DNA from: Micropterix aruncella
Lineage: Eukaryota > Arthropoda > Insecta > Lepidoptera > Micropterigidae
Direction of reading: 5' to 3'
Length of the DNA: 64,000 nucleotides
Assembly: GCA_944548615.1 (NCBI GenBank)
Contig: OX155954.1
Span: forward strand, 7,188,924-7,252,923
Of this stretch, positions 1 through 10,608 are shown in pieces. The first letter of the stretch is position 1, and each line of letters begins with the position of its first letter. The notes beneath the pieces were generated by a model. That model searched no databases. It saw nothing but the letters and a program-made list of their open reading frames with translations, and had not been told where the DNA came from. A program made the translations under genes and the position numbers.

Positions 1-484
1 TATTCATTTTTGCAATTGATGTTGATGCCTGGCCTGGATCAACCCATGACTTTCTGCATTTAGGATTATCGTACGAAATCCACTATTAATCACCCGTAAT
101 GATTTTGTGCAAAAAAAATCTTTCTTTGTACCGATAAAGCAAACTCATGCAGATGTCAACTCTTCGGTTTTCGATTTCGTCGGTCAGTTTTTGAGAAACC
201 CATTTTCTTTACATCTGTATTTTTTCCATTCCCATAATGCTTGGTAAGTAGCTCCTAGCTGTTCTGCAAGCTCTTTTTGAGTTTGATATAGATTTATCAT
301 CCATTAGAACTTTGAGATCTTCGTCTTCAATTTGTTTTACTGCACCTTGACGTGGATCGTGCTTAAGACTAAAATTGCCATAAAGAAATCTTGCAAAACA
401 CTTCCTTACAGCTAATTGACTCACATAATGTTCATCAAATGTCGAATTAATCAATTCCATAGCTTGAGCTGCATTTTTCATCAT
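1..484 (-). pseudogene. mariner-family transposase fragment, decayed
   Basis: Minus-strand remnant of a mariner (Tc1/mariner, DDE) transposase, which would cut and paste DNA at TA sites. The 209-484 part encodes the N-terminal helix-turn-helix region: a CFARF...G.FSLKHDPRQGAV stretch followed by ..EDEDLKVLMDD, the usual mariner linker pattern. Between about 1 and 190 the strand still reads, across frame changes, like the catalytic core: DICMSLL-like text, then ITGD followed by two stop codons where the family has an acidic residue and KW, then NPK.RKSWVDPGQ-like text. Frame shifts and stops make it non-functional. The C-terminal third lies beyond the left edge of the window. No terminal repeat is visible on the right side. 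Family assignment is confident; subfamily is not. Confidence 0.75.
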
Positions 485-489
485 TTGTA

Positions 490-1344
490 AACAGAATAGA
501 ATACTATGTCGTAAATTTTGCTTATCGGCTTTAACTCTGCTAACTCTTAAAATTGATGCACACAGAACGTCAGCTTATAAATGACTGAAACTTAGGTCAT
601 AAAAACAGCAATGACTGAGCTATATACTCGTATATCTAAAATGGCGGGCGATTTGGAAGCGTTTAGGTTTAATTTAAATGCAATGAATTTCAGAGCCGAG
701 TTTCTACTTGCACATCTAATATTAGGGTTCATGTGACTTACAAACAAGTGACTCAAATAAAATTTTAATTTAAAAAATTACCATTACGTAAGATGAAACA
801 GTGAAACAAAAATTTCGAACTGAATCACCGTCCGCTCTATATCAATACGGCAAAAGCAAAAGAAAGATGTTCAAGAAGAAAATAATGAACTGCCACTATG
901 AATAAGCTTGTCGCAAAAGCGAATCCAATCGAGTTTGCTTTAGGTCAACATTTATCGATTCCTTTGTATCGGTAAGGAGATTTTGCGCTTTCACGAAGCG
1001 AAGAGTCGCGCTCGAAAAGTCTTTGCCGAATCGGCTTAAATGACTTTTCAAGGATTACTTTCAGAGCTTTCCGCTGAGTGCCAAGTAGTCGCTGTGTGCG
1101 CATGAATGCTAAGTGAATAGGTCAATGTGCCTATATATATAGAATATATACAAACTGAGCTGACATGGAATTCACCGACCACAATCGGGCCCATCATAAT
1201 AATATTATTACATTTCTTGGGGGGGGGGGGGGGGGGAGGGGAGGTGGACTAACTACCAGCTGAGGTAGGTTTAGGACAGCTGTCTTGCCATATATGAGCG
1301 TACACCTTACCACCGATTCAGTTTTCCTTCGCAACCATAGAATT
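490..1344. other. no gene seen; AT-rich with poly-G tract
   Basis: No open frame or known element is recognised. A run of about 18 G at 1219-1236, followed by G-rich sequence, is the only marked feature. Such runs recur at 6360, 44680, 58917 and 61630. Confidence 0.5.
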
Positions 1345-1614
1345 TTAGATGCGGAAATTGAAGTTTTCTGATTTTTTTTCTATGAAGGAGTTGATAAATT
1401 TCCTGGAGAGGCCAAGATATTTAAAAAGGTGAAACACAGATTTGTCTGCCAGGTCACAAGCGCAATCTTTCACTGCGTTACGGTGAATAGTGAAGCCGTT
1501 GCGGGTGACGGCATTTGCGAGACCATGGTATTTATTTAGTTTGTACTCATAGTCTTTTTGGATATTTGATTCCCATGAAACATTTTGTTTTGAACAGTTC
1601 CCATGGATTCCCAT
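1345..1614 (-). pseudogene. possible non-LTR retrotransposon ORF end
   Basis: An 89-residue minus-strand frame reads ...KYHGLANAVTRNGF..., then ...NAVKDCACDLADKS...LFKYLGLS. Text of the type 'K+Y..LA..+...GF...' followed by a '+SL...L+.LGL' segment occurs near the C-terminus of some non-LTR retrotransposon polyproteins. The match is by eye and weak: no catalytic motif is present and no reverse-transcriptase domain lies upstream. It may be a chance frame. Neighbouring sequence gives no terminal repeats. Confidence 0.25.
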
Positions 1615-2990
1615 ACAATATTAATTTTACAATAAGGGCCGTTTTCGATATAGGGAGTAAAGAGTTATATCGATCTAATGCCACTTTGCATGCAGCTAGA
1701 ATATGCCTCAGCTAGAATATGTCTATCTGTGCAAGCGGTATTGCTAAAAAGGGAACATTATATATCCTCAGAATAGCTCCAACGAGCAAGGCTACTGGGG
1801 TCTAAAAGTGTATTCTGAAGGAAATTTTAATAAAATTTTATCATCTCTGGCGTCCATCTCTACATTACGTTCCAGTGCATTTTAGGAGGAATGCAAAGTC
1901 CCTTATTTTATAATAAATTATTTAAAATAAAGTTTTAAAATAAAATAATAATTTAAAATAAAGATTTAAAAAAATATTTCGTAATAGTATTTCCGTAGAA
2001 CAATGTTTATGTTGGCGAATATGAGCATAATTATCACTTTGATAGCGGCTACTATATGATTACAGCTATGTGAATGAAAAATCATTAGGCTGTATAAGGT
2101 TATTGCTTCCTCTTCTTTTGGGGATATTGTAGAAGAGATTATATGCTAAATATACAGCTATATTGACCTCTATGCAAAAATCAATAGTTTCAGTGTCATT
2201 TTATGTTTGTGTTTTTTTCTGATTATTATTATAATTATAAAATTATAATGCAAGTGCTTGAATTCATTCTTCATCTGATTACGTAATATATTTTTATAAA
2301 TTATTATAATTAACGTACTACCCACTGTTACTAATTTTCACTATTATTCAAAACAAAAATCCTAGATGACTATCGAAATCCACTCATGAATGTCACTACT
2401 TAGCGATTATCTGTATAGTTTTCTCGACATTCTGTTTACTTATCTATTTCTACATATATTCCTGATACCTACTACACTTTGGCGCAGCTCCGCAGCGCGT
2501 CGGTCGTCTGTGACTATAGGAAAGTGGACCCGCTTTCTCACCGTAATCAATCATCTTTTTATGGAGCAGTTTACGTCGCATACGCGTCTTTCAACTCCTC
2601 TTTGGTCCTTCCTTCACTGCAAGTAGGTATCTCTGAGATTATTTACCAAAAGATGCGAGAGGTTTTAACCCTCGAACCGTAGCGCTGACTAATGTTGCCT
2701 GAGCGCAGTTAAGACCCTCAATAAAATGATACTTTTAAAATAGAGATCCGTTTGCACATTCGTGTAAATATACGCACACAAAATATAGAGACAAAACTAG
2801 TTCAAATCGAAAGAAGTGTTTTGATAAAGTTGTAAATTTAAGTATTTTTTATGTACGTTGCTTTAGGACGCATTTATAAACGATAACAAGCAATTCGACT
2901 ATTTGGCGTTACACAATAGCATTAAATATCGCTATTTTAGAAACGAAAAAATATCAACATTTATGTTTTCTTCAACTACATTAAAGTCAC
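1615..2990. other. no gene recognised; AT-rich
   Basis: Mostly A/T with homopolymer-like TAAAATA stretches (1910-1980) and ATTATAA stretches (2220-2320). A more GC-balanced patch at 2480-2690 has short overlapping frames but no recognisable domain, so no gene is called. Confidence 0.5.
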
Positions 2991-2991
2991 A

Positions 2992-3683
2992 ATGTCCCCC
3001 AATGACATGGGGGCTAACGGGCCCATGATGAGTTGGCCACGATGACCCATGTGTACAGGGTCGGTCACACTCACGGGTCAACACCCATCCGACGGCCTCC
3101 TCGCATGGGGTGCGAGGCCTGGGTAGGACACTGGGTCAACCAGTCTCCCCTGGGAATCAAACCTCTGGCGCCCCTGGACGGTCTGCGCACCGTGCGGGGT
3201 TTGCTTAAATCGGTTGTGCTCTCCGACTAACAGTCGGGAGAGTCTGGGAACTGTATTGTTTCCTATAGAGCGGGGGTGGTTGCGTACCTTATGGCGACTG
3301 CTCTGGAATTGACCATTGGCCATCCGATCCCGGGTAAGAGGCGGGCAAAGGACGCCTTGGTCCGCGAAGATTCGGTGCACTCCGTTTCACCGCTTCATAA
3401 GGGAGAGGACCGCGCAAGCGACCTCGAACTCGGAACCAATCGAGAGACCGGAGAAATCTGGTCACAATTGGAAGTGAGGGCGCGAGTTCTCGAGCCCGCC
3501 GGGTTTACTCCTGGCTTACTCGCGGTAAGGCGTTGGACTCTCACGGGTTGTGACGTAGCTGGACGTAGAATGTACTGTCCATAGTCTCTACGTTCACTGC
3601 AGGGCGATAGAACGACTAATCGTTAAAACGTCCTGTGGTGACGGGCTCGCCCGTTGTAGTTGACACCGCAAGATGTCCCCCAA
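2992..3683 (+). mobile_element. SINE-like element with 11-bp target duplication
   Basis: A GC-rich 670-bp block (3003-3672), sharply different from its AT-rich surroundings, is flanked by the direct repeat ATGTCCCCCAA at 2992-3002 and 3673-3683. The flanking repeat has the form of a target-site duplication. Related sequence occurs at 12735-13010, 27190-28260, 55262-55660 and 57145-57775, so this is a dispersed family. Near the 5' end, GGGTCAACACCC resembles a degenerate tRNA B box; better-kept boxes are in the 27.2 and 57.1 kb copies. A later part contains GGTAAGGCGTTGGACTC, which resembles a tRNA-Leu/Ser D-arm. The frames inside it are not thought to be genes. Known families that fit are tRNA-derived SINEs, but the length is unusually large. 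Confidence 0.6.
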
Positions 3684-4100
3684 ATGAGAAACAAAAGTCA
3701 ACTAGCAGTTATATTCATATTAGAAATATTATAAAAATTAATAACACTGTCCAATTTGAACTTGGATAATTTAGGTTAAAGTCGGAATTTCAAATTTAAA
3801 TACTTTTTAATTAAATACTGTTTGTTTACTAATTTAAATACTGTTTGTTTGTCTTTCCGTCGTTTGTTTTTGCTTACTTATTTTTGTTTGTTCCGCCACG
3901 GTAAAGTAAAAAATTACAGTATTCACATATGAGATCCTGAGCCGGTGTTTTCTGTTAGAGATCTTGCTGCCTGGCTATACTGTTATCGTAAATGTTTACT
4001 GTTAAAAACTTCAAACAATGATGGAGAAGCTTGTTTTTAAATAAACGATCACGAAAACGCGTAACCACAGACTTCACTGCAAACAGTCGCAAAGTTACAG
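3684..4100. other. no gene seen
   Basis: AT-rich spacer with a duplicated short phrase (AAATACTGTTTGTTT at about 3814 and 3837). It may include degraded 5' parts of the mariner fragment that follows, but no transposase text was readable. Confidence 0.4.
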
Positions 4101-4103
4101 GAG

Positions 4104-4307
4104 TTGCGGATGGAGGCTCTTAGTCACCAGCCATACTTGCGGGACCTTGATCCAACAGAGTTCCATTTCTTTCAGAATTTAGATAACATTTTAGGAGGGA
4201 TAAAAATCAATTTAAAAAAGTCGGTGAAAACCGCCTTCAAAGCATTCATATTTTCCTGTCCTATAGAGTTTTACAGGAGAAGAATTAGGCAGAATCCATT
4301 AAAATGA
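4104..4307 (+). pseudogene. mariner transposase C-terminal fragment
   Basis: The 67-residue frame carries the C-terminal signature of mariner transposases: HQPYLRDLDPTEFHFFQNLDN corresponds to the family's H-P-Y-S-P-D-L-x-P-x-D-Y-H-F-F block, where the last catalytic aspartate lies. It is followed by ...AFKAFI...FYRRRI, the usual C-terminal helix. The aspartate of PDL is kept, but the catalytic core upstream is absent. It differs from the minus-strand copy at the left edge and is probably a separate insertion. No terminal inverted repeats were found. Confidence 0.75.
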
Positions 4308-4309
4308 CA

Positions 4310-4815
4310 AATCTGCATATATTATAGGGGTCAATATTTCTATTAATTAAATAAATATTTTTCAAATAGAGTTTTTGCCCCCTAATTTCTATTATAGAAC
4401 GGCAACTTCACATGTAATATATATGCTTCTAATATACCTAATATATATAATATAATAATAATAATATACCTATATAATATAATATAATAATATACCTAAT
4501 ATACCTAATAATATATATGCTTCTCATTTGCACACGAGGGTTAATCATACCGGGACAAAGAGATAAAACGACGGTTGGAGATTTCCTCCGTGCCTCTCGT
4601 GAATTTTATTGGATGTCATATTTTAAGCCGCATTGCAGATATCACAACGCCGTATTTTCAATAAGTAAATGAGCACTTAGTTTCATTAAAGGATGAAATT
4701 TATAACATATGACTATCTGAAATAACTCGAAACCTACTAAAGGCTTCTACATACGAACTGCCAACGTCTATGCTATAATTGCGTATTGGTAAAATAAGTC
4801 ATCATTGAAAGGATA
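4310..4815. other. AT-rich spacer, no gene seen
   Basis: Contains ATATACCTAATATA-type low-complexity DNA (4410-4520). No coding or structural feature is recognised. Confidence 0.5.
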
Positions 4816-4817
4816 AT

Positions 4818-4903
4818 ATGCATCATTTCATATGCATCAATGCATATGCGTCATTGCATATGCATCATTGCATATGCATCATTACATATGCATCATTGCA
4901 TTT
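4818..4903 (+). repeat. 14-bp minisatellite, CATATGCATCATTG
   Basis: About six head-to-tail units of 14-15 bp with few substitutions. Each unit contains the palindrome ATGCAT, so the array is rich in 6-bp palindromes. The His/Met/Ile-rich frame across it is a product of the repeat. Confidence 0.85.
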
Positions 4904-5289
4904 CATTGTAGGGATATACCCTGAGTACTTGCAAATATTTAGATATTACCTAGTAATAAAGCTAAAGAGAATCGCTCGGAAATGTTCAACTATAGTCTAA
5001 TATCTTCTTATATATAAAAATGAATCGCCGTGCGTTAGTCTCGCAGGATCTCGGAAATGACTCGACCGATTTGAATTATTTATCTTTTAGTTTGTTTGGC
5101 TTGATTCAGGGGTGGTTTACAAAAAAAAATATTTAGGAAAAACTCAAAGAAACAACTGAAAATCGAAAAAATCGAAATTGGTCATTTTGGGAACATTGGC
5201 CACTTTCCAGATGGCTATCGCGGCGGTCGTATTGTTTGACAGCTGCGCCCTCTATTATCCATAACTGTTATCATTCCCTACAATGTGTA

Positions 5290-6320
5290 AAATTTAAAAA
5301 AGTCTAAAAGGTAAAAAATGCTAAATTCAAAAAGTAAAAAATGTCAAAAAAGTCAAAAAGTCGAAAAAAAATCGGAAAAGCCGAAAAAGTCAAAAAAGTC
5401 GAAAAAGGCAAAAAAGTCAAAAAAGTCAAAAAGGTCGAAAAAAACGAAGTCACAAAAATCGAAAAAGCCGAAAAAGTCAAAAAAGTCTAAGGCAAAAAAG
5501 TAAAAATAGTCAAAAAAGTCGAAAAATCCGAAACAGTCAAAAAAGTCGAACAAGGCGAAAAAGTCAAGAAAGTCAAAAGTCAAAAAAGTCAAAAAAGTCG
5601 AAAAGCCAAAACAGTCAAACAAGGCAAAAAAGTAAAAAAAAGTCAAAAGTCAAAAAAGTCAAAAAGTCGAATAGGTAAGTAAAAAAAAGTTGAAATAGAC
5701 GCCAAAGTCAAAAAAGTAGAAAAAGTCTAAAAAGTCGAAAAAGTCGGAAAAGTCAAGAGTCAAAAACGAAAAAGTCGAGAAAAGTCAAAAAAGTCGAAAA
5801 AGCCGAAAAAGCCAAAAAGTCGAACAAGGCAAAAAACTCAAAAAAGTCGAAAAAGTCAAAAAAGTCGAAAAAGTCGATTAAGTCAAAAAGGTCGAAAAAG
5901 TCGAAAAAGTCAAATAAGTCGAAAAAGTCGAAATAAGGCGAAAAAGTCGAAAAGCCGAAAAAGTCAAAAAAGTCAAACAAGGTGAAAAAGTCAAAAGTCA
6001 AAAAAGTAAAAAAAAAGTCAAACAGTCGAAAACGTAAAAAAGTCAAAAAAGTCGCTAAAGTCAAAAAAGTAGAAAAAGTCTAAAAAGTTGTAAAAGTCGA
6101 GAAAAGTCCGTAAAGTCAAAAAAGTCAAAAACGAAAAAATCGAAAAAGTCAAAAAAGTCGAAAATGTCGGAGAAGTCGCAAAAGTAAAAAAAGTCGAAAA
6201 AGTCAAAAAAGTCGAAAAAGTCGAAAAAGTCAATGCCGAAAAAGTAAAACGGTCGAAAAAGTAGAAAAAGTCGGAAAAGTCGAAGTCGAAGTCGAAGTCA
6301 AAGTCGATTTCGAATTCGAT
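5290..6320 (+). repeat. degenerate GTCRAAAAA minisatellite (~1 kb)
   Basis: About 100 imperfect repeats of 6-9 bp units such as GTCAAAAAA and GTCGAAAAA, with occasional GCC, AGG or GTAAAAA variants, ending in GTCGAA triplet-like units near 6280-6310. One strand is almost pure A/G/T-poor purine and the other pyrimidine. The Lys/Ser-rich plus frame and the Phe/Asp-rich minus frames are consequences of the repeat and are not considered genes. It lies wholly inside Helitron A. Confidence 0.9.
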
Positions 6321-6658
6321 TTTCGAGTTTTAAAGGGTGTCGCTAGGTTGGGGGTGAGGGGGGGGGGGGGGGGTTGTTGTTGTTGTAGGATTAATGATAT
6401 TAATATTCAGATGAATTACGTTCCTGGCTACTTGACAGGAAAGTCCTGGGGTGACACAACCGTTTTTTTTAATGACATAACCACAATTTGGACTTAGTTT
6501 GGGGATTTCAATACTGTAAAGACCTCATGGAAATTTCGATCGATTTGAGTGAGCGTGAAAACAATTCCGTGTCGTTTTACAGTGTCCATGAGATGAAGAG
6601 ATAACAAGTCAGTCAAATGTGCGGCAAGCTACTTCAAGTGCAAACCGCACTGATGTGA

Positions 6659-7187
6659 GATGATTCCATCATCTCGGCCGAAATACAAGATGAAGCTGTT
6701 TATCCGAAATTGCTTGCAGTGGTGCCTAAGAATATGATCTATGGACTTCGCGAAGTTTATAACAACATCTCGCCCTGTATGCTCGATAGTAACTGTTCCA
6801 GGCGTTACCCGAGAGACCTGATTGCTAACACCATCACAGGCAATGACGGATACCCATTGTATCGTCGCCGGTCAGTTGCGGACATTGGGCGATCTGCAGT
6901 TGTAAAGGTCAAAGGGCAAGATGTAAATGTGGTCAATCGTTAGATGGTGCATTATTGTCCAAGGCTTTTAAAGCGCAAATCAATGTGGAATACTACAACT
7001 TCATCAATACGTAAAATAAAGTGATATGGCTGTTTTCGCTGTGAGGAACTTAAACGAGGTGTATCTCAGTATCAGAAGTGTCGCTATGTCAGCAGCAACG
7101 AGGCTATATGGCGCATTTTTTCCTTTGCGACATACGAAAGACAATCTACAGTTGTACACTTGGTAATTCTGGAAAGTGGAATTTAGA
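6659..7187 (+). pseudogene. Helitron Rep-type protein, broken fragment
   Basis: Read from 6659, the frame starts DDSIISAEIQDEAVYP, then PKNMIYG..., CMLD..CSRRYPRDL and TITGNDGYPLYRRRS, ending at a stop near 6943. This matches the conserved region that follows the HUH motif in Helitron replication-initiator proteins. Shifted frames continue the match: AFKAQINVEYYNF near 6965-7007, and QYQKCRYVSSNEAIWRIFSF near 7059-7125. The HUH site upstream is gone. The segment that should carry the catalytic tyrosines is deleted between about 7008 and 7015. There are at least two frame breaks plus internal stops. In a complete element Rep nicks and joins DNA for rolling-circle transposition. Confidence 0.8.
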
Positions 7188-7225
7188 TTCCCCGTGCGTC
7201 TGGCCTTCACGATGACAAATCACGC

Positions 7226-7397
7226 GTGTTGGAAGTTTGCGGAATTAACTTGGAATTTCCGTATTTCGCGCATGGGCAACTGTATGCCCCGTGTTCGCCA
7301 AGCCATCGGTCGGTAAGCCATCATTTTTGTTTATTTACGCGCCGGAAAACAAAACGAAAAACATATTATACCAGAATGTTTTGTGTTGAATGTGAAC
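7226..7397 (+). pseudogene. Helitron Pif1-like helicase C-terminal scrap
   Basis: The frame reads VCGINLEFPYFAHGQLYAPCS, equivalent to motif VI of Helitron Pif1 helicases (FxHGQLYVACSRV), directly after the Rep fragment. The family's conserved VACSRVG is disrupted by a duplicated CCATCGGTCGGTAAGCCATC-like stretch and a frame shift; the following frame resumes as LFIYAPENKTKNILYQNVLC. All earlier helicase motifs (Walker A and B) are missing, so a deletion joined Rep to the last ~60 residues of the helicase. Compare the nearly complete helicase at 41675-43120. Confidence 0.75.
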
Positions 7398-7743
7398 TGC
7401 ATTTATATATTATCATGTAAATTAAATACATTGAATTTATTTTACTCACAAACGACTTTCATTTAATCACCAAACGAAACTCAAACCGTACATGATTCGG
7501 CCAAATTATAGATTTCATTGAATTAGATTTGGAAGGTTCATTAGGATTAATAAACGCTTATGAAGAGTTACTAAAATCAAATAAATTTTAGGTGGTACGA
7601 AGTTCACCGGGTCATCTAGTATACTATATATATTAGTTAAATTAATTGAGTAATGTTAAGCAAGAGAATCAGCGACTATTTTACAAATAACGGCATTTGT
7701 TGTAAGAAATGATATGCGTATTAATAAGATAATAATAAAACTA

Positions 7744-8298
7744 CATTTTCAAACACAAGCTTTTGTTTAAATGCTCTGTGCCGAGCAAACCCTGAGTGCA
7801 GCAGCCATGTCACAGTGAAACTTAAAACGGGCTATTATAATTGAATGTGTATACAAAATTTCGTTGACCGTTGAGTAGTCCCCTCGTTGGAAGTGGAAGT
7901 GAAACCCTGGGTGCAGCGACCCTGTCGCGGTGAAACGTAGAACAGGCTATCATAATTTAATGCGTATAGAAAATTTCGTTTCTGTGCTATTGACCGTTGA
8001 GGAGTCGTCGGGAGCCAACTCTGGGCGCAGTAGCCATGTCATGGTGAAATTGAGAACGGACTATCATAAAATGAATGCGTATACAAAAGTGTGTATCTGT
8101 GCTGTTGGAAGAGTATGCTTCTCGGGAGCCGATCCTGGGTGTAGAATCAGGTCACCATAAAAATGCATTGTCATAGGAACTGAACCAACATGTAAACATT
8201 TCAAATTCATAGGATGGAAGTGGTTCTAATTCAGCTTGCAAGATTTGATTTAAACAAACTAACAAACATTGTAAGGTAAAAGAAAGGTTGTAAAAAAA
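7744..8298 (+). mobile_element. TIR element with ~120-bp tandem repeats, copy 1
   Basis: About 3 units of 115-130 bp occupy 7785-8125; each has a GTGCAGCAGCCATGTC phrase, an AACGGGCTAT phrase and a GCTGTTGACCGTTGAG phrase. They are followed by a unique tail containing ATTCAGCTTGCAAGATTTGA. A second copy with the same layout is at 36068-36645. The ends resemble each other in inverted orientation (ACAAGCTTTT near 7755, TTGTAAAAAAAA near 8288), better kept in the other copy. Family unknown; likely a non-autonomous DNA transposon. Confidence 0.6.
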
Positions 8299-8820
8299 AG
8301 CCTTGTAATTATAGCACGAACGCTTGTATCTAGTGTATTGCATTGTCGGGAGGTAGGTTATCGAATTGCAGCTCTTTGCTGCAATCTTTCACGAGCTTTC
8401 GACATCTTATTAAACCTCTTAGCAAGCTTTTTTTGCATATAGAAAGCTGAAGACAGCCGTTGGTAGTGATTCGTCCGAAGTAGCCAATGTTTTAGTAGGT
8501 ATTTTTATTTTTTATATTTTATTTTATCGTTACTATCGAAAACCATTTTTGTACTACATTATGTAAACGACAAATAATAGCGAAACATTAACTAAGTGTA
8601 CCCTTCGTATCTATTTGTTTAAGCGCCGCCCAACTGTGATATATCCGTTCAAGGGCTAGTGTTTCCAGGAGAATTTTTAGTTATGAAATAATTGTGAATA
8701 AATTACTATCTAACACTCATTCCCAATCAACTACTTTTAACAAATATATAAAAATCGTACAATAAATGTGTACAACGCAATAGTACTTGGGAGGTGGGAG
8801 ATTGGAGACTAACCTAACAG
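8299..8820. other. no gene seen
   Basis: AT-rich spacer without recognisable coding or repeat structure. Confidence 0.5.
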
Positions 8821-8824
8821 CGGC

Positions 8825-9240
8825 CTTGTTTACTTGCCGGGAAAGTCTTGGGTGATACAACCGATTTTACTTTCCCAACCGGGAAAGTATTTTGAACGCG
8901 CAAATATTTTTTTTCGAGTTGAAGACGGATATATTACATTTTGAGTGCGCGAGAACGGCCTCGTGTAAAGATGGTGCAATCGACCACGAAGATAATAATT
9001 AGGCACGAAAAGATCCACCTTGGCTAGTAAGCTAGGGTTATCAGTTTTACCACGAATTAGATTAAAAACATAGGACATAGTCAGCATTTCCCTTCTGAGA
9101 CAGAGAAAATTGCCTATCATGCTTGTGATAAATGCAGTCAGATATATAAATGGATAATATCCGTACTGCTTGAAATACAAAAACTGATGACAGTCCTTAG
9201 CTACTTGCCAGGAAAATCCGACAATAACACAACCGATGTT
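8825..9240 (+). repeat. 'GGGAAAGT' family, head-to-tail pieces
   Basis: Holds TTGCCGGGAAAGTCTTGGG followed by ACAACCGATTTTAC (8835-8868), then immediately GGGAAAGTATTTTGAACGCG (8880-8900), then another TACTTGCCAGGAAAATCC with ACACAACCGAT (9200-9237). The first and last match internal sequence of Helitron A (6420-6465) and the end of a Helitron at 61690; the second matches the element start at 58990 (minus) and 38180. Appears to be adjacent fragments of a Helitron-like family. Confidence 0.5.
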
Positions 9241-9850
9241 TATTTTTATTATATTACATTTTTCTTTAATATATAATGTTTGTACCTATACTTAAGTTTG
9301 TACAATTTTGTAAATTTACGTGTATTTTGTAAATACGAAATAAAAAATATATGATACACCAAAGTGAAGAGTATTAGTAGTATTTTACAGCAATTGATTG
9401 AATAGTTCCTGCAACAGAGAAAAAATCAAAATAGCCCCTTAATCTAAAGGAAGGTTTCAATAATTTCAGTGTAACCTAGGAATACAAAATACTCTCCATA
9501 AATTGGTAGACTCCATTAGCTAAGCTTTTGATTTCTCTTTAACCGTAAATATACAGTTCAAGCGTATACAATAAAGTGAAATGAACCCTTTAGAATCTCT
9601 AAAAGCTTTTGAACTAAAAGCAGCTTAAAGCTTATGAAATTCACTGAAGCGGTGTAAAATATGCATTTACCATAAATTTGCTTCATGCCGTATACAAAAG
9701 GACGTGTCGCTTTATTGATGGAAATAAATATTAATATTGTCTGTCGTTTACACAAAAGCAGGAAGGGGAATACGAAAGGGTTGAGCCAGTGCCATTTTAC
9801 TATGGAATATCATTATAAAATCCATTTTGCCACAATATTATCATGAATAA
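9241..9850. other. no gene seen
   Basis: AT-rich spacer. Short frames at 9558-9755 and 9813-9998 have no recognisable domain. Confidence 0.5.
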
Positions 9851-9976
9851 TAAATGTACGAGGGTAGGCTGAAAAGTAATGCACACATGGTTGTAAAACA
9901 CAAAGGAAATGATCTTCATAAGCAAGACAGGTGGCATGTATGTAGAAGTAACATTCCCTCTCTATAAGTATGCGCA

Positions 9977-10080
9977 GTTTTAACCCGTCGGACGCCAACA
10001 GTGCCTATAGGCACTTTGCGTCGTTTGACAGATCCGCGCATAACCGTTTGATTAATTACTAGGTAACAAGAGGTAATTCA
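9977..10080 (+). mobile_element. TTAA-type MITE fragment inside the mariner
   Basis: TTAACCCGTCGGACGCCAAC followed by the palindrome GTGCCTATAGGCAC, TTTGCGTCGTTTGACAGATC and TTACTAGGTAACAAGAGG. The same phrases occur, inverted, at 12546-12703. The TTAA start with a CC-rich tip resembles piggyBac-superfamily ends. The distal end is missing here. Confidence 0.55.
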
Positions 10081-10159
10081 TGAAAATACGACATTGTATA
10101 TGGAGACGTGTTCTAGTGATATGTTAACGCGAGTTATCTAATTTTTAACTGCTAAAAAA

Positions 10160-10608
10160 GTGACTCATACTGAGATTCATTGTCGTTTATAGGCTGTTTG
10201 TGGGGACGATGCTGTTGATAGGTCTAATGCAAACCGATGGGTAATAAAATGTTGTGGTTGCTAGTCTAAAAAGGCATAATTGTTGATGAAACATGCACCT
10301 ACGAGTTTACGTGACCGATTATCTGGGATTAGGCGCAACGGTAAATTATTCTCAGTACATAGAGACTCTAAAACAATTCCGATGTCGAGTTTGTTGTGTT
10401 AAGAGGCAGCCTGGCACCAATAATATTCCAACATGACGACGCTCGTCCACACACTTCACGCGCAACTGTGAAGAGGCTCTGCAAAACCTGTCTAAACCGA
10501 TTTTACATCTTCCTGACTCCCCTGACCTTGCGTCCTACGTTTTTTATTTTTCTTCTACTTAAGAGAGACCTCGAGGGTAATCAACACACCTCGGACACAG
10601 TATACTAA
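10160..10608 (+). pseudogene. mariner transposase remnant inside TIR element
   Basis: Frame pieces read THTEIHCRL.AVCGDDAVDRSNANRWV (10165-10245), the mariner N-terminal helix-turn-helix, and IIFQHDDARPHTSRATVKRL (10420-10485), the family's second catalytic block: the aspartate of HDNARPH is present as HDDARPH. The next frame ends with LKRDLEG, typical of the segment just after the third catalytic residue. Stops, frame shifts and deletions between the blocks make it inactive. It is oriented with the enclosing inverted repeats. Confidence 0.75.

Larger units (their letters stand above)
5003..7619 (+). mobile_element. Helitron A, internally deleted, non-autonomous
   Basis: Helitrons start with TC, end in CTRR after a short hairpin, and insert between A and T without duplicating the target. 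Here the left end is A|TCTTCTTATATATAAAAATG (TC at 5003) and the right end is ...CACCGGGTCATCTAG|T (CTAG at 7616-7619). Just inside the right end, GGTG...CACC can pair. The interior holds a long GTCRAAAAA-type minisatellite, a Rep-like pseudogene and the end of a helicase pseudogene in that order, the order used in autonomous Helitrons. The HUH/Tyr part of Rep and most of the helicase are missing, so it could move only with help from another element. Confidence 0.8.

Noticed and set aside
3078..3584. Overlapping ~100-residue frames on both strands
   Set aside because: Same SINE-like family; GC-rich DNA leaves frames open by chance.
4818..5000. His/Met/Ile-rich frame as a metal-binding peptide
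   Set aside because: Produced by the 14-bp minisatellite.
5318..6233. Lys/Ser-rich plus frame and Phe/Asp-rich minus frames
   Set aside because: All arise from the GTCRAAAAA minisatellite, whose units shift frame freely.
8830..9180. 116-residue minus frame
   Set aside because: It runs across the junction of two repeat-family pieces and has no recognisable domain.
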